DNA of 42,489 nt from Rhodospirillales bacterium (GCA_028869595.1 JAGWRU010000061.1:1-42489); one strand, 5' to 3'. Positions 1 to 8,335 are shown, counted from the first letter of the stretch. A program made the numbers and translations. The notes: a model not told the origin generated them from the sequence alone.

Positions 1-96
1 AACCGTCGCCTTCTCGAGCCCATCGGCAATATCCCGCCCGATGAAGCAGAGGCGAACTACTATGCAGCCCTTGAGCACATGCCTATAGCCGCATAA
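1..96 (+). CDS. IS3-family transposase OrfB, C-terminal end (partial)
   Basis: Frame 1 reads without interruption from the window edge to TAA at 94-96 and encodes NRRLLEPIGNIPPDEAEANY followed by a short tail. The LEPIGNIPP..AE.NYY string is characteristic of the extreme C-terminus of IS3-family (IS407-like) DDE transposases of the rve integrase-core class. These catalyse copy-out/paste-in transposition through a circular intermediate. Only the last 31 residues are present, so the catalytic DDE triad and the frameshift with OrfA cannot be seen. The gene is the 3' end of the element that closes at 138. Confidence 0.85.
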   Translation, partial: NRRLLEPIGNIPPDEAEANYYAALEHMPIAA

Positions 97-112
97 AGAC
101 TCAATCCATCCA

Positions 113-138
113 GTCTCCGGGAAACCCGGGCCGGTTCA
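113..138 (+). repeat. Right terminal inverted repeat of the IS3-family element
   Basis: About 26 bases between the transposase stop and the chromosomal gene fragment, reading GTCTCCGGGAAACCCGGG then CCGGTTCA. Its complement begins TGAACCGG, as expected of an IS3-family tip. The inner part is itself nearly palindromic (CCGGG-AAA-CCCGG). The matching left repeat is outside the window, so the exact length is uncertain. Confidence 0.7.
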
Positions 139-553
139 GGCACTCGCCCGCGCCAGCACCATCCCCCTCGCCGCCGGCGAAAACCTGATGGGAGAGACGG
201 CCTTTGCGGCGGCGCAGGATGCGGGAGCCCTCGCGGTGATTCAGCCTGATCTTGCAAAATGGGGTGGATTTTCGGGCTGCCTGCCGGTCGCTCGCCGCGC
301 TTTGGCTGCCGGCTTGCGGTTTTTTCCTCATTATCTCGGCGCCGGCATCGGGCTGATCGCCGCCGGGCATTTGCTGGCCGCCGCCGGCGGCGATGGCAGG
401 CTGGAGGTCGATGCCAATGAGAATCCGCTGCGCGACGAAGTGGCAACGCCACTTGCCACGCTGCGGGACGGCATCATTGATCTGGGCGATGCACCCGGTC
501 TCGGCATCACGCCCGACCTCGAACGGCGCGCCCGGTTCCGCGTACGCTTCTGA
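139..553 (+). pseudogene. Mandelate racemase/muconate lactonizing enzyme family gene, 5'-truncated by the IS
   Basis: Immediately after the IS tip an open frame encodes about 137 residues matching the C-terminal part of the enolase-superfamily barrel of COG4948 proteins, which usually have about 370-400 residues. Visible landmarks are the AAGENL segment (Glu equivalent to the third metal ligand), DLAKWGG (Asp of the His-Asp dyad), PHYLGAGIGL (His of the dyad) and LEVDANENPLRD. The capping domain and the first two metal ligands are missing. Such enzymes are typically sugar-acid dehydratases or racemases, which would fit the sugar cluster next door, but the substrate cannot be told. An ATG at 188 could start a shorter peptide, which would not be an active barrel. 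The stop lies 8 nt from the convergent ATPase gene stop. Confidence 0.8.
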
Positions 554-561
554 TCGTGCCT

Positions 562-1611
562 TCAGCGCATCGCAGCGCCGCTTTCCGTATCGAACAGATG
601 GGCGCGGTCGGGCTGCACGGTGAAATGCAGAACCTGCCCCGGCTGCGGTCTTGTCTCCGGCCGCACGCGGGCGATGCAGCGCACTTCCCCCGCCATGAAA
701 TGCACCAGCGTATCGGAGCCGAGCGGCTCGACCAGAAGCAGTTCCGCAGCCAGCCCCTGGCCGGGCGGTGCCGCTACGAAATGCTCCGGGCGAACGCCCA
801 GAATCGCCGGCCCGGATCGCGTATGATCGACGCGAAGCGCGGTTCCGTTGCCAAGCCGCACCGCCCCATGCTCCTGCGTCACCGGCAGAAAATTCATCGC
901 TGGCGCGCCGATGAAACCGGCCACGAAGCGATTGGCCGGCTGCTCGTACACCTCCTCCGGCGTGCCCACTTGCTGAATCACCCCGCGTTGCAGCACCACG
1001 ATCCGATCGGCCATCGTCATGGCCTCCACTTGATCGTGGGTGACGAAAATCATCGTCGTGCGCAGCCGTTGCGAAAGCGCCTTGATCTCGGTGCGCACCT
1101 GTCCGCGCAGCTGGGCGTCCAGATTGGATAACGGTTCGTCGAACAGGAACACGCTGGGATCACGCACCATGGCTCTCCCCATGGCCACGCGCTGACGCTG
1201 CCCGCCGGACAGCGCGCGAGGATGGCGGCCCAGCATCGGCTCGATCTCCAGCATGCGTGCTGCGCGCCGCACCCGCTCATCGATCTCCGCGCGCGTCATC
1301 CGGCGCATTTCCAGCCCGAATGCCATGTTCTGATAGACCGTCATATGCGGGTAGAGCGCATAATCCTGAAACACCATCGCGACGTTGCGCTGCGCCGGCG
1401 ATTTCTCGTTCGCGCGTTCCCCGGCAAAGCGCAACTCCCCGGCCGATACCGGCTCCAGCCCGGCGATGATGCGCAGCAGCGTGGATTTGCCGCAGCCCGA
1501 CGGTCCGACAAAGACCACGAATTCATGATCTTCGATGTCCAGGTCGAGCGATGGGATCACTTCCACCGCCCCGAACCGCTTCTCCACGCCACGCAGACTG
1601 ATCGAGGCCAT
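562..1611 (-). CDS. Sugar ABC transporter ATP-binding protein (UgpC/MalK type)
   Basis: A 349-residue CUT1-type import ATPase that energises a two-permease sugar importer at the inner membrane. Visible motifs are Walker A GPSGCGKST (36-44), Q-loop around FQDYALYPHM (81-90), signature LSGGQRQR (134-141), Walker B VFLFDEP (154-160) and H-loop TH (191-192). A C-terminal TOBE/regulatory region of about 110 residues follows, as in MalK and UgpC. It is the last gene of a minus-strand operon and starts 4 nt after the stop of the MalG-type permease. It is the only MalK-type ATPase in the window, so it may also serve the ATPase-less sugar importer at 14652-17574 (inference). The substrate is not deducible from the sequence. 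Confidence 0.93.
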   Translation of the reverse strand: MASISLRGVEKRFGAVEVIPSLDLDIEDHEFVVFVGPSGCGKSTLLRIIAGLEPVSAGELRFAGERANEKSPAQRNVAMVFQDYALYPHMTVYQNMAFGLEMRRMTRAEIDERVRRAARMLEIEPMLGRHPRALSGGQRQRVAMGRAMVRDPSVFLFDEPLSNLDAQLRGQVRTEIKALSQRLRTTMIFVTHDQVEAMTMADRIVVLQRGVIQQVGTPEEVYEQPANRFVAGFIGAPAMNFLPVTQEHGAVRLGNGTALRVDHTRSGPAILGVRPEHFVAAPPGQGLAAELLLVEPLGSDTLVHFMAGEVRCIARVRPETRPQPGQVLHFTVQPDRAHLFDTESGAAMR

Positions 1612-1615
1612 GCCT

Positions 1616-2440
1616 TTATCCTTTCACCGCGCCCAGCGTCAGACCGGCGACCAGCCAGCGTTGCACGGCGATGGCAAGCACCAGTGGCGGCAGCGTAATC
1701 AGTGTTGCCGCCGCCATCAGCCCGCCCCAGTCGGTCGAGCCTTCGCCGATGAAGTTGAATGCAGCGACTACCAGGGGCTTGGTGCTGTGGTCGGACAGCA
1801 CCAGCGCGAACAGAAAAAAATTCCACGAGAAGACGAAGGAAAGAATGGTGGCGATGACGATACCTGGCCGCGCCAGCGGCAGGCCGATCCGCCACAGGCT
1901 GCGCAGCACGCCGCAGCCATCGACCTGGGCTGCTTCCAGAACACTGCGCGGGATCGCATCGAAGACCGGCAGCAGCACCCAGATGACGATGGGCAGTGCG
2001 ATCACCCCCTGCGTCAGGATCAGCGCGGTATAGGAGCCGATCAGGTTGAAGTCCCGAAACGCCAGATACCAGGGCACCAGAAACAACGTACCGGGCGCCA
2101 TGCGTGCCGACAGCGTGGCAAGCGCCGGCCAACTCGCGCGCGTGACCGAGGCGGCATAGGCGGCCGGAATCCCCAGCAGTAGTCCCAGCAGCGTTGCCCC
2201 GCCGCTTTCGATCAGGGAATTGCGCGCATAGGCCAAGAACGATGTCGTGCGCGCAAGATTTTCGTAATTTGCCAGCGTCGGACGAAACAGCAACGACGGC
2301 GGATAGGCAGTGACCTGATCCGAGGATTTGAACGACGACAGCACCATCCAGACCAGCGGCGTCAGGATCAAAGCCGCCGCGATGATCGCCAGCACCGCGA
2401 TCAGCACGCGCGCGGCAGCGCTTTTCTGGTCTCGCTCCAT
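1616..2440 (-). CDS. Carbohydrate ABC transporter permease, MalG/UgpE type
   Basis: 274 residues, the usual length for the second CUT1 permease. A hydrophobic N-terminal helix after a short basic start, five further membrane segments and the cytoplasmic EAA loop (EAAQVDGCGVLRSLWRIGLP) that docks on the ATPase are visible. The C-terminus ends in VKG, as is common in MalG homologues. It lies between the MalF-type permease (7 nt upstream) and the ATPase (4 nt downstream), so the three form one transporter with the binding protein at 4066-5361. The substrate is unknown, though the neighbours point to a sugar or polyol. Confidence 0.92.
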   Translation of the reverse strand: MERDQKSAAARVLIAVLAIIAAALILTPLVWMVLSSFKSSDQVTAYPPSLLFRPTLANYENLARTTSFLAYARNSLIESGGATLLGLLLGIPAAYAASVTRASWPALATLSARMAPGTLFLVPWYLAFRDFNLIGSYTALILTQGVIALPIVIWVLLPVFDAIPRSVLEAAQVDGCGVLRSLWRIGLPLARPGIVIATILSFVFSWNFFLFALVLSDHSTKPLVVAAFNFIGEGSTDWGGLMAAATLITLPPLVLAIAVQRWLVAGLTLGAVKG

Positions 2441-2447
2441 CAGCGCC

Positions 2448-3323
2448 TCACCATGCCACAGCCCGCCGCAATTGATTGAGCGCCAGCACGACCCCGAATA
2501 CCAGCGCGGTCAGTGTCACCGCCAGCGCGCTGGCATAGCCGAACTGGAACAGCTCGAAGCCGATATGGAAGGTGAAGATGTTCAGTGTGTTCGACGCGTT
2601 CAGCGGCCCGCCTTGGGTCGTCACGTAGATAATGTCGAAGAACCGCAGAAGATCGACGCTGCGCAGGATCAGCGCGGTGACCAGGGTCGGGCGCAGCAGC
2701 GGCAAGGTGATACGCCAGAACACACGATGCGGCGGCGCGCCGTCGATGCGGGCCGCTTCGTAGACCGAAGGCGGCAGCGATTGCAGCCCGCCCAGCACGA
2801 TCAGTGCGACGAAGGGCGTCCATTGCCAGGTATCGATCAAAGCGATGGTCGGGATCACCCCCATGGGGGAGGCAAGCCAGGCACTCGGCGCGATGCCGAA
2901 CCATCCAAGCACCCAGTTCGCCACCCCGATCGTGGGGTCGAGAATGATCAGGAACATCATTCCCACCACCACGGGTGGCACCATGAAGGGCGAGATCAGG
3001 ATCGAACGCAGGATCGCCGGCATGCGCTGCATGCGAAACAGCAGCAAAGCCAGCGCCGTGCCGCATACCAGCTCCATCGCCAGCGACAGCACGTACAGCA
3101 GCAGGCTGACGCGGATGCTGTTCCAGAAATCGGCGCTGTGCAGCAGCCGCGCATAGTTTGCCGTGCCGATGAAATGCGAGGCATGGCCCAGAGGCGTGGC
3201 ACGAAAGCTCAGCCAAAGCGTATAGGCGACCGGGAAGGCGACCATCAGCACGGTAAAGCCGACTGCCGGTACGGACAGCAATGCAAGCACGCCGCGCTGG
3301 CGTGAGGACAGGCTGGTGCTCAT
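2448..3323 (-). CDS. Carbohydrate ABC transporter permease, MalF/UgpA type
   Basis: 291 residues with six predicted membrane helices, of the short MalF class without the large periplasmic P2 insertion. The EAA loop reads EAARIDGAPPHRVFWRITLP and lies about 85-100 residues from the C-terminus, as expected. The start MSTSLSSRQRG places a basic cytoplasmic tail before the first helix (VLALLSVPAVGFTVLMVAF). The gene follows the SDR stop by 3 nt and precedes the MalG-type permease by 7 nt, indicating co-transcription. Confidence 0.92.
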   Translation of the reverse strand: MSTSLSSRQRGVLALLSVPAVGFTVLMVAFPVAYTLWLSFRATPLGHASHFIGTANYARLLHSADFWNSIRVSLLLYVLSLAMELVCGTALALLLFRMQRMPAILRSILISPFMVPPVVVGMMFLIILDPTIGVANWVLGWFGIAPSAWLASPMGVIPTIALIDTWQWTPFVALIVLGGLQSLPPSVYEAARIDGAPPHRVFWRITLPLLRPTLVTALILRSVDLLRFFDIIYVTTQGGPLNASNTLNIFTFHIGFELFQFGYASALAVTLTALVFGVVLALNQLRRAVAW

Positions 3324-3326
3324 GGC

Positions 3327-4064
3327 CTATCCCGCAAGGAAGCCGCCATCGACGGTCACTACGCTGCCGGTGGCATAGGCGGATGCCGGCATGCACAGGA
3401 ATGCAACCGCGCCAGCCACCTCCGCCGGCTGTCCCCAGCGTCCGAAGGCGGTGCGATCGGCGATGCGCTGGTAATGCGCCGCCTCGCTGCGTCCGGCGGC
3501 GTTGATGGCGGTCTCGATATAGCCCGGTACCACGGCGTTGACGCGGATGCCTTCCTTCGCCCAGGCCAGCGCCAGGGATTTGGTCAGCATGACGACGCCA
3601 CCTTTGCTCGCGCAATAGGCCGGCAGGCGTGGCAGCGCCGCATAGGCATTGGCCGAAGCGATGTTGACGATCGCCCCGCCGTTCCGTGCCAGCCCCGCGC
3701 GGAAGGCGCTGCAGACGCGGAACGTGCCGGTCAGGTTGACATCCAGCACGTGGCGAAATGTCTCGATTTCGAATTCCTCGTCCCGACGCAGGATCCCGGC
3801 GCAATTCACGACGGCATCGATCCGTGTGAACTCGCCGGCGAAGGCCCGCACCGCCGCATCGTCGGTTACGTCCAGCGTGACGATGCGCAGGCCGTCCTGC
3901 GGCGACAGAGAAGTCGCCGCCACCGCTGCCGCATCCACCCCGGTGGCCGTGACATGGGCCCCCAGATCGAGCAGCTGGCGGGCGATGGCGGCGCCGATAT
4001 CACCGGCACCGCCTATCACCGCCGCAGTAAAGCCCGCGGCCAGCCGGAAATCATCTGCCGGCAT
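3327..4064 (-). CDS. SDR-family NAD(P)-dependent oxidoreductase
   Basis: A classical short-chain dehydrogenase of about 245 residues. Cofactor motif GGAGDIG (18-24), NCAG (87-90), catalytic Ser137 in NIAS and the Y150-x3-K154 pair in YCASK are all present, with a final VTVDGGF typical of FabG-like SDRs. An acidic residue at the end of beta-2 is not obvious, so cofactor preference is open. The gene sits inside a sugar ABC operon, between binding protein and permeases, and so probably oxidises or reduces the imported sugar or polyol. The start is ambiguous: ATG at 4064 follows the upstream stop as TAACATG with GGAA ahead of it, while ATG at 4076 would overlap the upstream gene and add four residues. 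Confidence 0.9.
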   Translation of the reverse strand: MPADDFRLAAGFTAAVIGGAGDIGAAIARQLLDLGAHVTATGVDAAAVAATSLSPQDGLRIVTLDVTDDAAVRAFAGEFTRIDAVVNCAGILRRDEEFEIETFRHVLDVNLTGTFRVCSAFRAGLARNGGAIVNIASANAYAALPRLPAYCASKGGVVMLTKSLALAWAKEGIRVNAVVPGYIETAINAAGRSEAAHYQRIADRTAFGRWGQPAEVAGAVAFLCMPASAYATGSVVTVDGGFLAG

Positions 4065-4065
4065 G

Positions 4066-5361
4066 TTATTCCGCATGTCCGGCGATCAGCGCGTTCAGCT
4101 TGGTATCGGCTGCGGCGCACGCCGCCTGCGGGGTGGCCGCGCCCAGAATGACCTTATCCACGGCATCGCCGAAATACTGCCGCGACAAAGGATTCTGCGC
4201 GATCGGGTAGCCCACTTCCGAGGTGCCGGTTTTCGCCATTTCAGCCAGCGTATTCTGCCACTCCTGACGCACCGGCGCGCCGGCCAGCCATTGCTTCACC
4301 GCCGGCTGGCTGGCGATGTCGGCGCGCGGCGCGGCGATGCCGGCAAGCTGGTTCGCTGCCTGCACTGCCGGGCTGGAAAGATACTGGATCAGCAGCCAGG
4401 CCGCGCCTTTGTGTTTGCTGTAGGTGGAAATGGCAAGGCCCCAGTCGATCACCGTGGGGTGCGATCCGCCCGGGCCCGGCGGCAGCAGCGTGATGCCCGT
4501 ATCATGCAGCCGCGCGCCGCCCTGCATCATGTTCGACAGCTCGTTCGTCGATTCAAAGGCCATTGCCGCGCGCCCGGCGCGATACAGCGCCGAGATCTGG
4601 TAGAAGGTGTAATTCACGCTGCCGGGGGGACCGTATTCCTTCATCATATTGCCGTACAGCGACAATGCTGCCAGCCCGGCGCTGGAACACAGGCCGGACT
4701 TGCCGTTCACCACATATTGTCCGCCCATATTGTGGAAGAACACGCTGTAGGTATAGGCCAGCGCGTCGCGCAAGCCGCGCGAGACGAAGGGCGTCATCGC
4801 CGGCTCGCAGGCCCGCAGCTTTTGCGCCACTGCCGGCAGATCGCCCAGCGTCTTGGGCACCGCGACGCCGCATTTCTGGAATACGTCCCGGCGATAATAC
4901 AGCGCCGGCCCTTCGATATTGACCGGGATATTGGTCAGATGGCCGTCAATGGTGCCGGCGGCGATCAGCGCCGGGCTCAGTCCGGCGAAATCGTAATCCG
5001 GGGCGACATCCTTGGTCAGCGGCGTCAGATCGGCGTACCAGCCAGCCTTGGCGAATTGCAGCCCCTCCCGCGAGGGCAGCGTCATGAACACGTCCACCGG
5101 ATCGCTGCGCGCATCCTCCACCGTGACCAGACGCTGGCGCATCTGCTGTTCGGTGAACATATCGACCTCGACCTTGATGCCGGTCTTCTTCTCGAAGGCG
5201 GCGCGATTGGTCTCGATCATGTGGCCGACCGGGTTATTGTCGGCCAGCACATGGATGGTCTGGCCCTTATATTGCTGCCAGTTGAAAGCGGCGGCATGGG
5301 CAGTAAACGGCATCGCCAGGATGCCGGCGGCGGCGAGTGTCAGGCGAAGACGGGACGGCAT
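4066..5361 (-). CDS. Extracellular sugar-binding protein of the ABC importer
   Basis: 431 residues, family 1 extracellular solute-binding protein. The start at 5361 is chosen because AAGGAG lies 8 nt upstream and the protein then begins with a Sec signal peptide ([20 protein letters not shown], likely cut after AHA). An in-frame start at 5409 would add 16 polar residues before the signal. The mature part has typical lobe sequences, such as [18 protein letters not shown] near residue 60 and the [18 protein letters not shown] stretch. It binds the substrate in the periplasm and delivers it to the permeases downstream. A 78-nt gap separates it from the dehydrogenase gene upstream, so a second promoter is possible. 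The substrate is unknown. Confidence 0.92.
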   Translation of the reverse strand: MPSRLRLTLAAAGILAMPFTAHAAAFNWQQYKGQTIHVLADNNPVGHMIETNRAAFEKKTGIKVEVDMFTEQQMRQRLVTVEDARSDPVDVFMTLPSREGLQFAKAGWYADLTPLTKDVAPDYDFAGLSPALIAAGTIDGHLTNIPVNIEGPALYYRRDVFQKCGVAVPKTLGDLPAVAQKLRACEPAMTPFVSRGLRDALAYTYSVFFHNMGGQYVVNGKSGLCSSAGLAALSLYGNMMKEYGPPGSVNYTFYQISALYRAGRAAMAFESTNELSNMMQGGARLHDTGITLLPPGPGGSHPTVIDWGLAISTYSKHKGAAWLLIQYLSSPAVQAANQLAGIAAPRADIASQPAVKQWLAGAPVRQEWQNTLAEMAKTGTSEVGYPIAQNPLSRQYFGDAVDKVILGAATPQAACAAADTKLNALIAGHAE

Positions 5362-5439
5362 CGACGTTTCTCCTTGTGACTGGCCGCATTTTCGCGGTCC
5401 GTATCGCATTCCCTCAGGCCAGGCAGCGACGCGCGCCGT

Positions 5440-6432
5440 TCAGCGCATGTCGATCAGAATCTTCACGCTGTCCGGGCGCATCGCTTCTGTAAAGGCAGCT
5501 TCGGCATCGTCCAGGGGGCGCACGGCGCTGATCAGCGGCGCGGCATCGATCCGCCCATCGGCCAGGGCGGCGATCGCTTCGTCGATATCGGCCGGCACAT
5601 ACATCCCGGTTCCGACCAGATCGATCTCGAAGCGCTGCAGGCGGGGGAGGGGGATCTGCCGTCCCGCCTCGGCGACGCCGACCACCACGATCGTGCCGCC
5701 GCCGATGCATTGCCGGCACGCTGCCTCCAGCGTTGCCTGGCTGGCCACGCAATCGAATACGGCGGTGAAGCGTGCGCTTTCGCCCATCGCTTCCGGTGCG
5801 ATCGCATCCGCCGCACCCAGGCGCTGCGCCAGCATCCGCTTCTGCGCCCGCGGCTCCACCACCACCACCGACGCGGCACCGGCGGCTTTCAGCGCCAGCA
5901 GCACGCATAGCCCAATCGTGCCACCGCCGATCACCAGCACGGTTTCCAAATCGGGCGCGCGCTTCGCCGCATGCACCCCAACGGCCACCGGCTCGCTCAG
6001 CGCGGCCAGGCTTTCATCCATGGTCGCCGGGATGCGGTGCAATTGCCGCGCATCGGTCAGAAACCTGGTCTGTGCCGTGCCGGGCAGGCGAAAGCCCATC
6101 ACCTTGGCCTGCTCGCAATGGTTGAGCCGCCCGGCGCGGCAGGCTCGGCACGTGCCGCAGGTCACCAGCGGATTGATGACCACAGGCTCACCTGGGCGAA
6201 AGCCGCTATCGGGCCCGGCGCTGCGCACGCGGCCGACCCATTCATGCCCGGTGATCACCGGCGGGCGGACGAAAGGATGGCGCCCGTGCAGCACATGCAG
6301 ATCGCTGCCGCAAATGCCCAGAAAGGCGGATTCGACCAGCACCTCTGCCCCGCTCGGTGCGGGAGGTTCCTCCCGTTCGATCAGTTCGATCCGTCCCAGG
6401 GCCGGGAAGCGTATGGCGCGGATGGCCGCCAT
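5440..6432 (-). CDS. Zinc-dependent MDR alcohol/polyol dehydrogenase
   Basis: 330 residues of the medium-chain dehydrogenase family, close in type to sorbitol, L-idonate 5- or threonine dehydrogenases. Catalytic zinc site: Cys41 in GICGSD and His63-Glu64 in GHEW. Structural zinc site: Cys92, Cys95, Cys98 and Cys106. The Rossmann motif VLVIGGGTIGL lies in the middle and is followed by VVVEPRAQKR. The Glu at the end of that strand favours NAD(H), which is an inference. The gene follows the aldolase by 3 nt in the kinase-aldolase-dehydrogenase unit. It probably converts a hydroxyl of the imported polyol or sugar to a ketone before phosphorylation and cleavage. Confidence 0.9.
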   Translation of the reverse strand: MAAIRAIRFPALGRIELIEREEPPAPSGAEVLVESAFLGICGSDLHVLHGRHPFVRPPVITGHEWVGRVRSAGPDSGFRPGEPVVINPLVTCGTCRACRAGRLNHCEQAKVMGFRLPGTAQTRFLTDARQLHRIPATMDESLAALSEPVAVGVHAAKRAPDLETVLVIGGGTIGLCVLLALKAAGAASVVVVEPRAQKRMLAQRLGAADAIAPEAMGESARFTAVFDCVASQATLEAACRQCIGGGTIVVVGVAEAGRQIPLPRLQRFEIDLVGTGMYVPADIDEAIAALADGRIDAAPLISAVRPLDDAEAAFTEAMRPDSVKILIDMR

Positions 6433-6435
6433 GGC

Positions 6436-7317
6436 TCAGCCTCCCACCGCGCGATCGGCGACCTCGATCAGCCGACGTAGACGATCGGCGGCATCGCCGG
6501 CCAACGCCGCCTCGCGGTCCGGCCGTCCGATCACCGGGCGCCATACCGCGCGTCCGGCGAGAAAGCCCGATGCGCCCTCGGCGCACGCCAATTGCACGGC
6601 GCGGGGGAAATCATCCGGCTCCACTCCGGTCGACAGCACCACCCAGGGGGAGGCGATGGCCTTGCTCAGCGCCGCGCAGGCGGCGCGCATCGCCGCCTCG
6701 CTGCCACGCCCGTGCAGCGGTACCTCGCCTTTGTACAGATCGGCGCCGAGCGCGCCCAATTCCCGCGCGGCCGCCAGAATGCCCGCATCGCGGTCGAAGG
6801 CGCCGCCATCGCGCGGGCCGCGCGCCACCGGCTCGACAATGCTGACCAGCCCGGCTGCTCGGCAGCGGCGGACGAAATCGCGTACCATGGCGATGCGCGG
6901 TTCGGCGCTTTCCTGGGCGCGGTAAAGCACCAACAGCTTCAGCGCCACCGCCCCTTGCGCGCGGACCGCGGCAGGCACCACCGCGTCGTCGATCACGGTG
7001 TCGGCGACAAATTCCGACTCACTTGCGATGAACCGGTCGGCGGCGGCGATCAATGCGCAGGAAGGTGCCACCGCCTGGGCCGTGACGGCTTGTTCCCAGA
7101 TAAAATCCCGGTCGAGCAGAATAGCCGACGCATAAGGCGACAGCGCGCGCACCACGGCGAGCTTGAACGCAGTCATGTCCGCATCGCTGATCGCGCGTCT
7201 GTCGGCATCGGCCAGCATTTTGCGCAGCGCCTCGCGCTGGTCGATTGCCAGCATCGCATAGGCGCCGCTGGGGCGGGCGAGGCAGGCGGGATCGGGTTTG
7301 GCGGCGGTCTGGTCCAT
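6436..7317 (-). CDS. Class I aldolase related to sulfofructose-phosphate aldolase YihT / tagatose-bisphosphate aldolase LacD
   Basis: 293 residues. Long stretches resemble E. coli YihT as I recall it: AMLAIDQREA (21-30), ALSPYASAILLDRDF (58-72), ALKLLVLYR (125-133), GLVSIVEPV (156-164), GADLYKGEVPL (191-201) and SGFLAGRAVW (250-259). Lys196 in ADLYK is the predicted Schiff-base lysine. The family cleaves ketose 1-phosphates or 1,6-bisphosphates to dihydroxyacetone phosphate plus an aldehyde. With a YihV-like kinase 6 nt upstream, a kinase-then-aldolase route is likely. Whether the substrate is sulfofructose phosphate or a non-sulfonated ketose phosphate cannot be told, because the rest of the sulfo-EMP genes are absent here. 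Confidence 0.85.
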   Translation of the reverse strand: MDQTAAKPDPACLARPSGAYAMLAIDQREALRKMLADADRRAISDADMTAFKLAVVRALSPYASAILLDRDFIWEQAVTAQAVAPSCALIAAADRFIASESEFVADTVIDDAVVPAAVRAQGAVALKLLVLYRAQESAEPRIAMVRDFVRRCRAAGLVSIVEPVARGPRDGGAFDRDAGILAAARELGALGADLYKGEVPLHGRGSEAAMRAACAALSKAIASPWVVLSTGVEPDDFPRAVQLACAEGASGFLAGRAVWRPVIGRPDREAALAGDAADRLRRLIEVADRAVGG

Positions 7318-7323
7318 CGGAAT

Positions 7324-8229
7324 TCAACTCTCCTGCGGGGAGAGCGGGCGGGGCCGATGCGTGGCAAGCGCGGCGAGCACCGTCGGGTGGTCGGGAATGG
7401 CCGAGCGCCCGTCGATGGCGCGGCAGGACAGGCCGGCGGCGATCGCGGCATAGGCGGCGGCGTCGGGGGCCTGCAGCCCATGCAGCCAGGCAGCCACCAG
7501 CGCACCATGGAACACATCGCCGGCGCCCAGGGTGGAAATGCAGGGAGCGGCCATGTAGGCCGGAACATGCCATAGCTCCGCATCGGTCCGCACAAAGGCG
7601 CCGTTGCCGCCATCGGTGGCCACCTCCCAGCGCGGCCCTTCCATGTGGCGCAGCAGCGTTGCGATATCCTGCGCTGCCCGCATGCGTCGCAACTGCAGCA
7701 CGGTCGGCGCGAACAGCGTCACCCGCGCGGGATCGAGGCCGGGAATGGGATTGCCGGCATCGACGGAAATTGCCGTAGCGGCGGACAGCGCCATGACCGG
7801 GCCATAGCCTGCCTGATCGACGTGCACGATCGGCGCGGCAGCGATCCGTGCGGCGTGCGCCGGCCCCAATGTCAGCGGTGGCGGCAGGGTAGGGCACAGG
7901 GCGCGGGTGCCGCGACCGCGATCGGCGACGATTACCGCCGCAGTGGACGCAGCGCCGGGACAGAGCACCAGGCCCGAGACATCGACGCCTTCGCCGGCCA
8001 GCGCGTCGCGGATGCGCGCGCCGCGCAGATCGTCACCGATGGCGCCAATGAAAGCGCTGGGCACGCCCAGCCGGGCGCAGGCCACGGCGGCCGTTGCCGC
8101 CGGTCCGCCGCCGGCTTCCACCACCGACTCGGCGATCACCCGGCTATCGGCTTCCGGGAAATGCGGCACCAGGGCAATCGTGTCCCAGGCGGCCAATCCG
8201 ACGAACAGGGCGGCAGCGTGATGGGGCAT
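7324..8229 (-). CDS. PfkB-family carbohydrate kinase (YihV-like)
   Basis: 301 residues of the ribokinase/PfkB family. The glycine-rich N-terminal signature EAGGGPAATAAVACARLG (38-55) and the C-terminal signature with GAGD (235-238, Asp238 the catalytic base) are intact. The double-glycine PAATAA form is the one seen in sulfofructose kinase YihV and its relatives. It is the first gene of the minus-strand operon, directly behind the DeoR-type dyad at 8256-8282, with the aldolase immediately after it. The simplest reading is phosphorylation of C1 of a ketose, giving the aldolase substrate. The ribosome-binding site ahead of ATG 8229 is weak. Confidence 0.88.
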   Translation of the reverse strand: MPHHAAALFVGLAAWDTIALVPHFPEADSRVIAESVVEAGGGPAATAAVACARLGVPSAFIGAIGDDLRGARIRDALAGEGVDVSGLVLCPGAASTAAVIVADRGRGTRALCPTLPPPLTLGPAHAARIAAAPIVHVDQAGYGPVMALSAATAISVDAGNPIPGLDPARVTLFAPTVLQLRRMRAAQDIATLLRHMEGPRWEVATDGGNGAFVRTDAELWHVPAYMAAPCISTLGAGDVFHGALVAAWLHGLQAPDAAAYAAIAAGLSCRAIDGRSAIPDHPTVLAALATHRPRPLSPQES

Positions 8230-8255
8230 GATGACGCGACTGGACGGTCCCTTTA

Positions 8256-8282
8256 TTTGGTATTAAATTACCAAACTTGGTA
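8256..8282. promoter_or_regulatory. Probable DeoR operator: TTTGGTA dyad plus a third half-site
   Basis: Between the divergent kinase and regulator genes lies an AT-rich block. It contains a perfect inverted repeat, TTTGGTA (8256-8262) - 6 nt - TACCAAA (8269-8275), followed 1 nt later by a direct half-site TTGGTA at 8277-8282. The position between a DeoR-family gene and the operon it should control, and the contrast with the GC-rich surroundings, make an operator likely. Binding by the neighbouring regulator is inferred. Confidence 0.75.
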
Positions 8283-8335
8283 TTTGACTATCATGTGCGT
8301 TGACCCCTGTAAAGGGCGCGCCCCGGAAGGCGGTT

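Larger units (their letters stand above)
1..138 (+). mobile_element. Right end of an IS3-family insertion sequence (partial)
   Basis: The window opens inside an insertion sequence. The last 31 codons of an OrfB-type transposase stop at 94-96. After 42 further bases comes a terminal inverted repeat ending in GGTTCA at 133-138, which is the complement of the TGAACC-type left terminus common in this IS group. The sequence changes at once to the interior of an enolase-superfamily gene, so position 138 is taken as the IS boundary. The left end and any target duplication lie outside the window. The boundary is inferred from the terminus motif and the protein homology on its right. Confidence 0.8.

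Noticed and set aside
3649-5379. 576-codon plus-strand frame opposite the SDR and binding-protein genes
   Set aside because: Shadow of two well-supported minus-strand genes, with low-complexity Arg/His/Gln composition.
5012-6925. 637-codon plus-strand frame opposite dehydrogenase and aldolase genes
   Set aside because: Ser/Arg/Thr-rich shadow translation with no motif; the opposite strand encodes intact enzymes.
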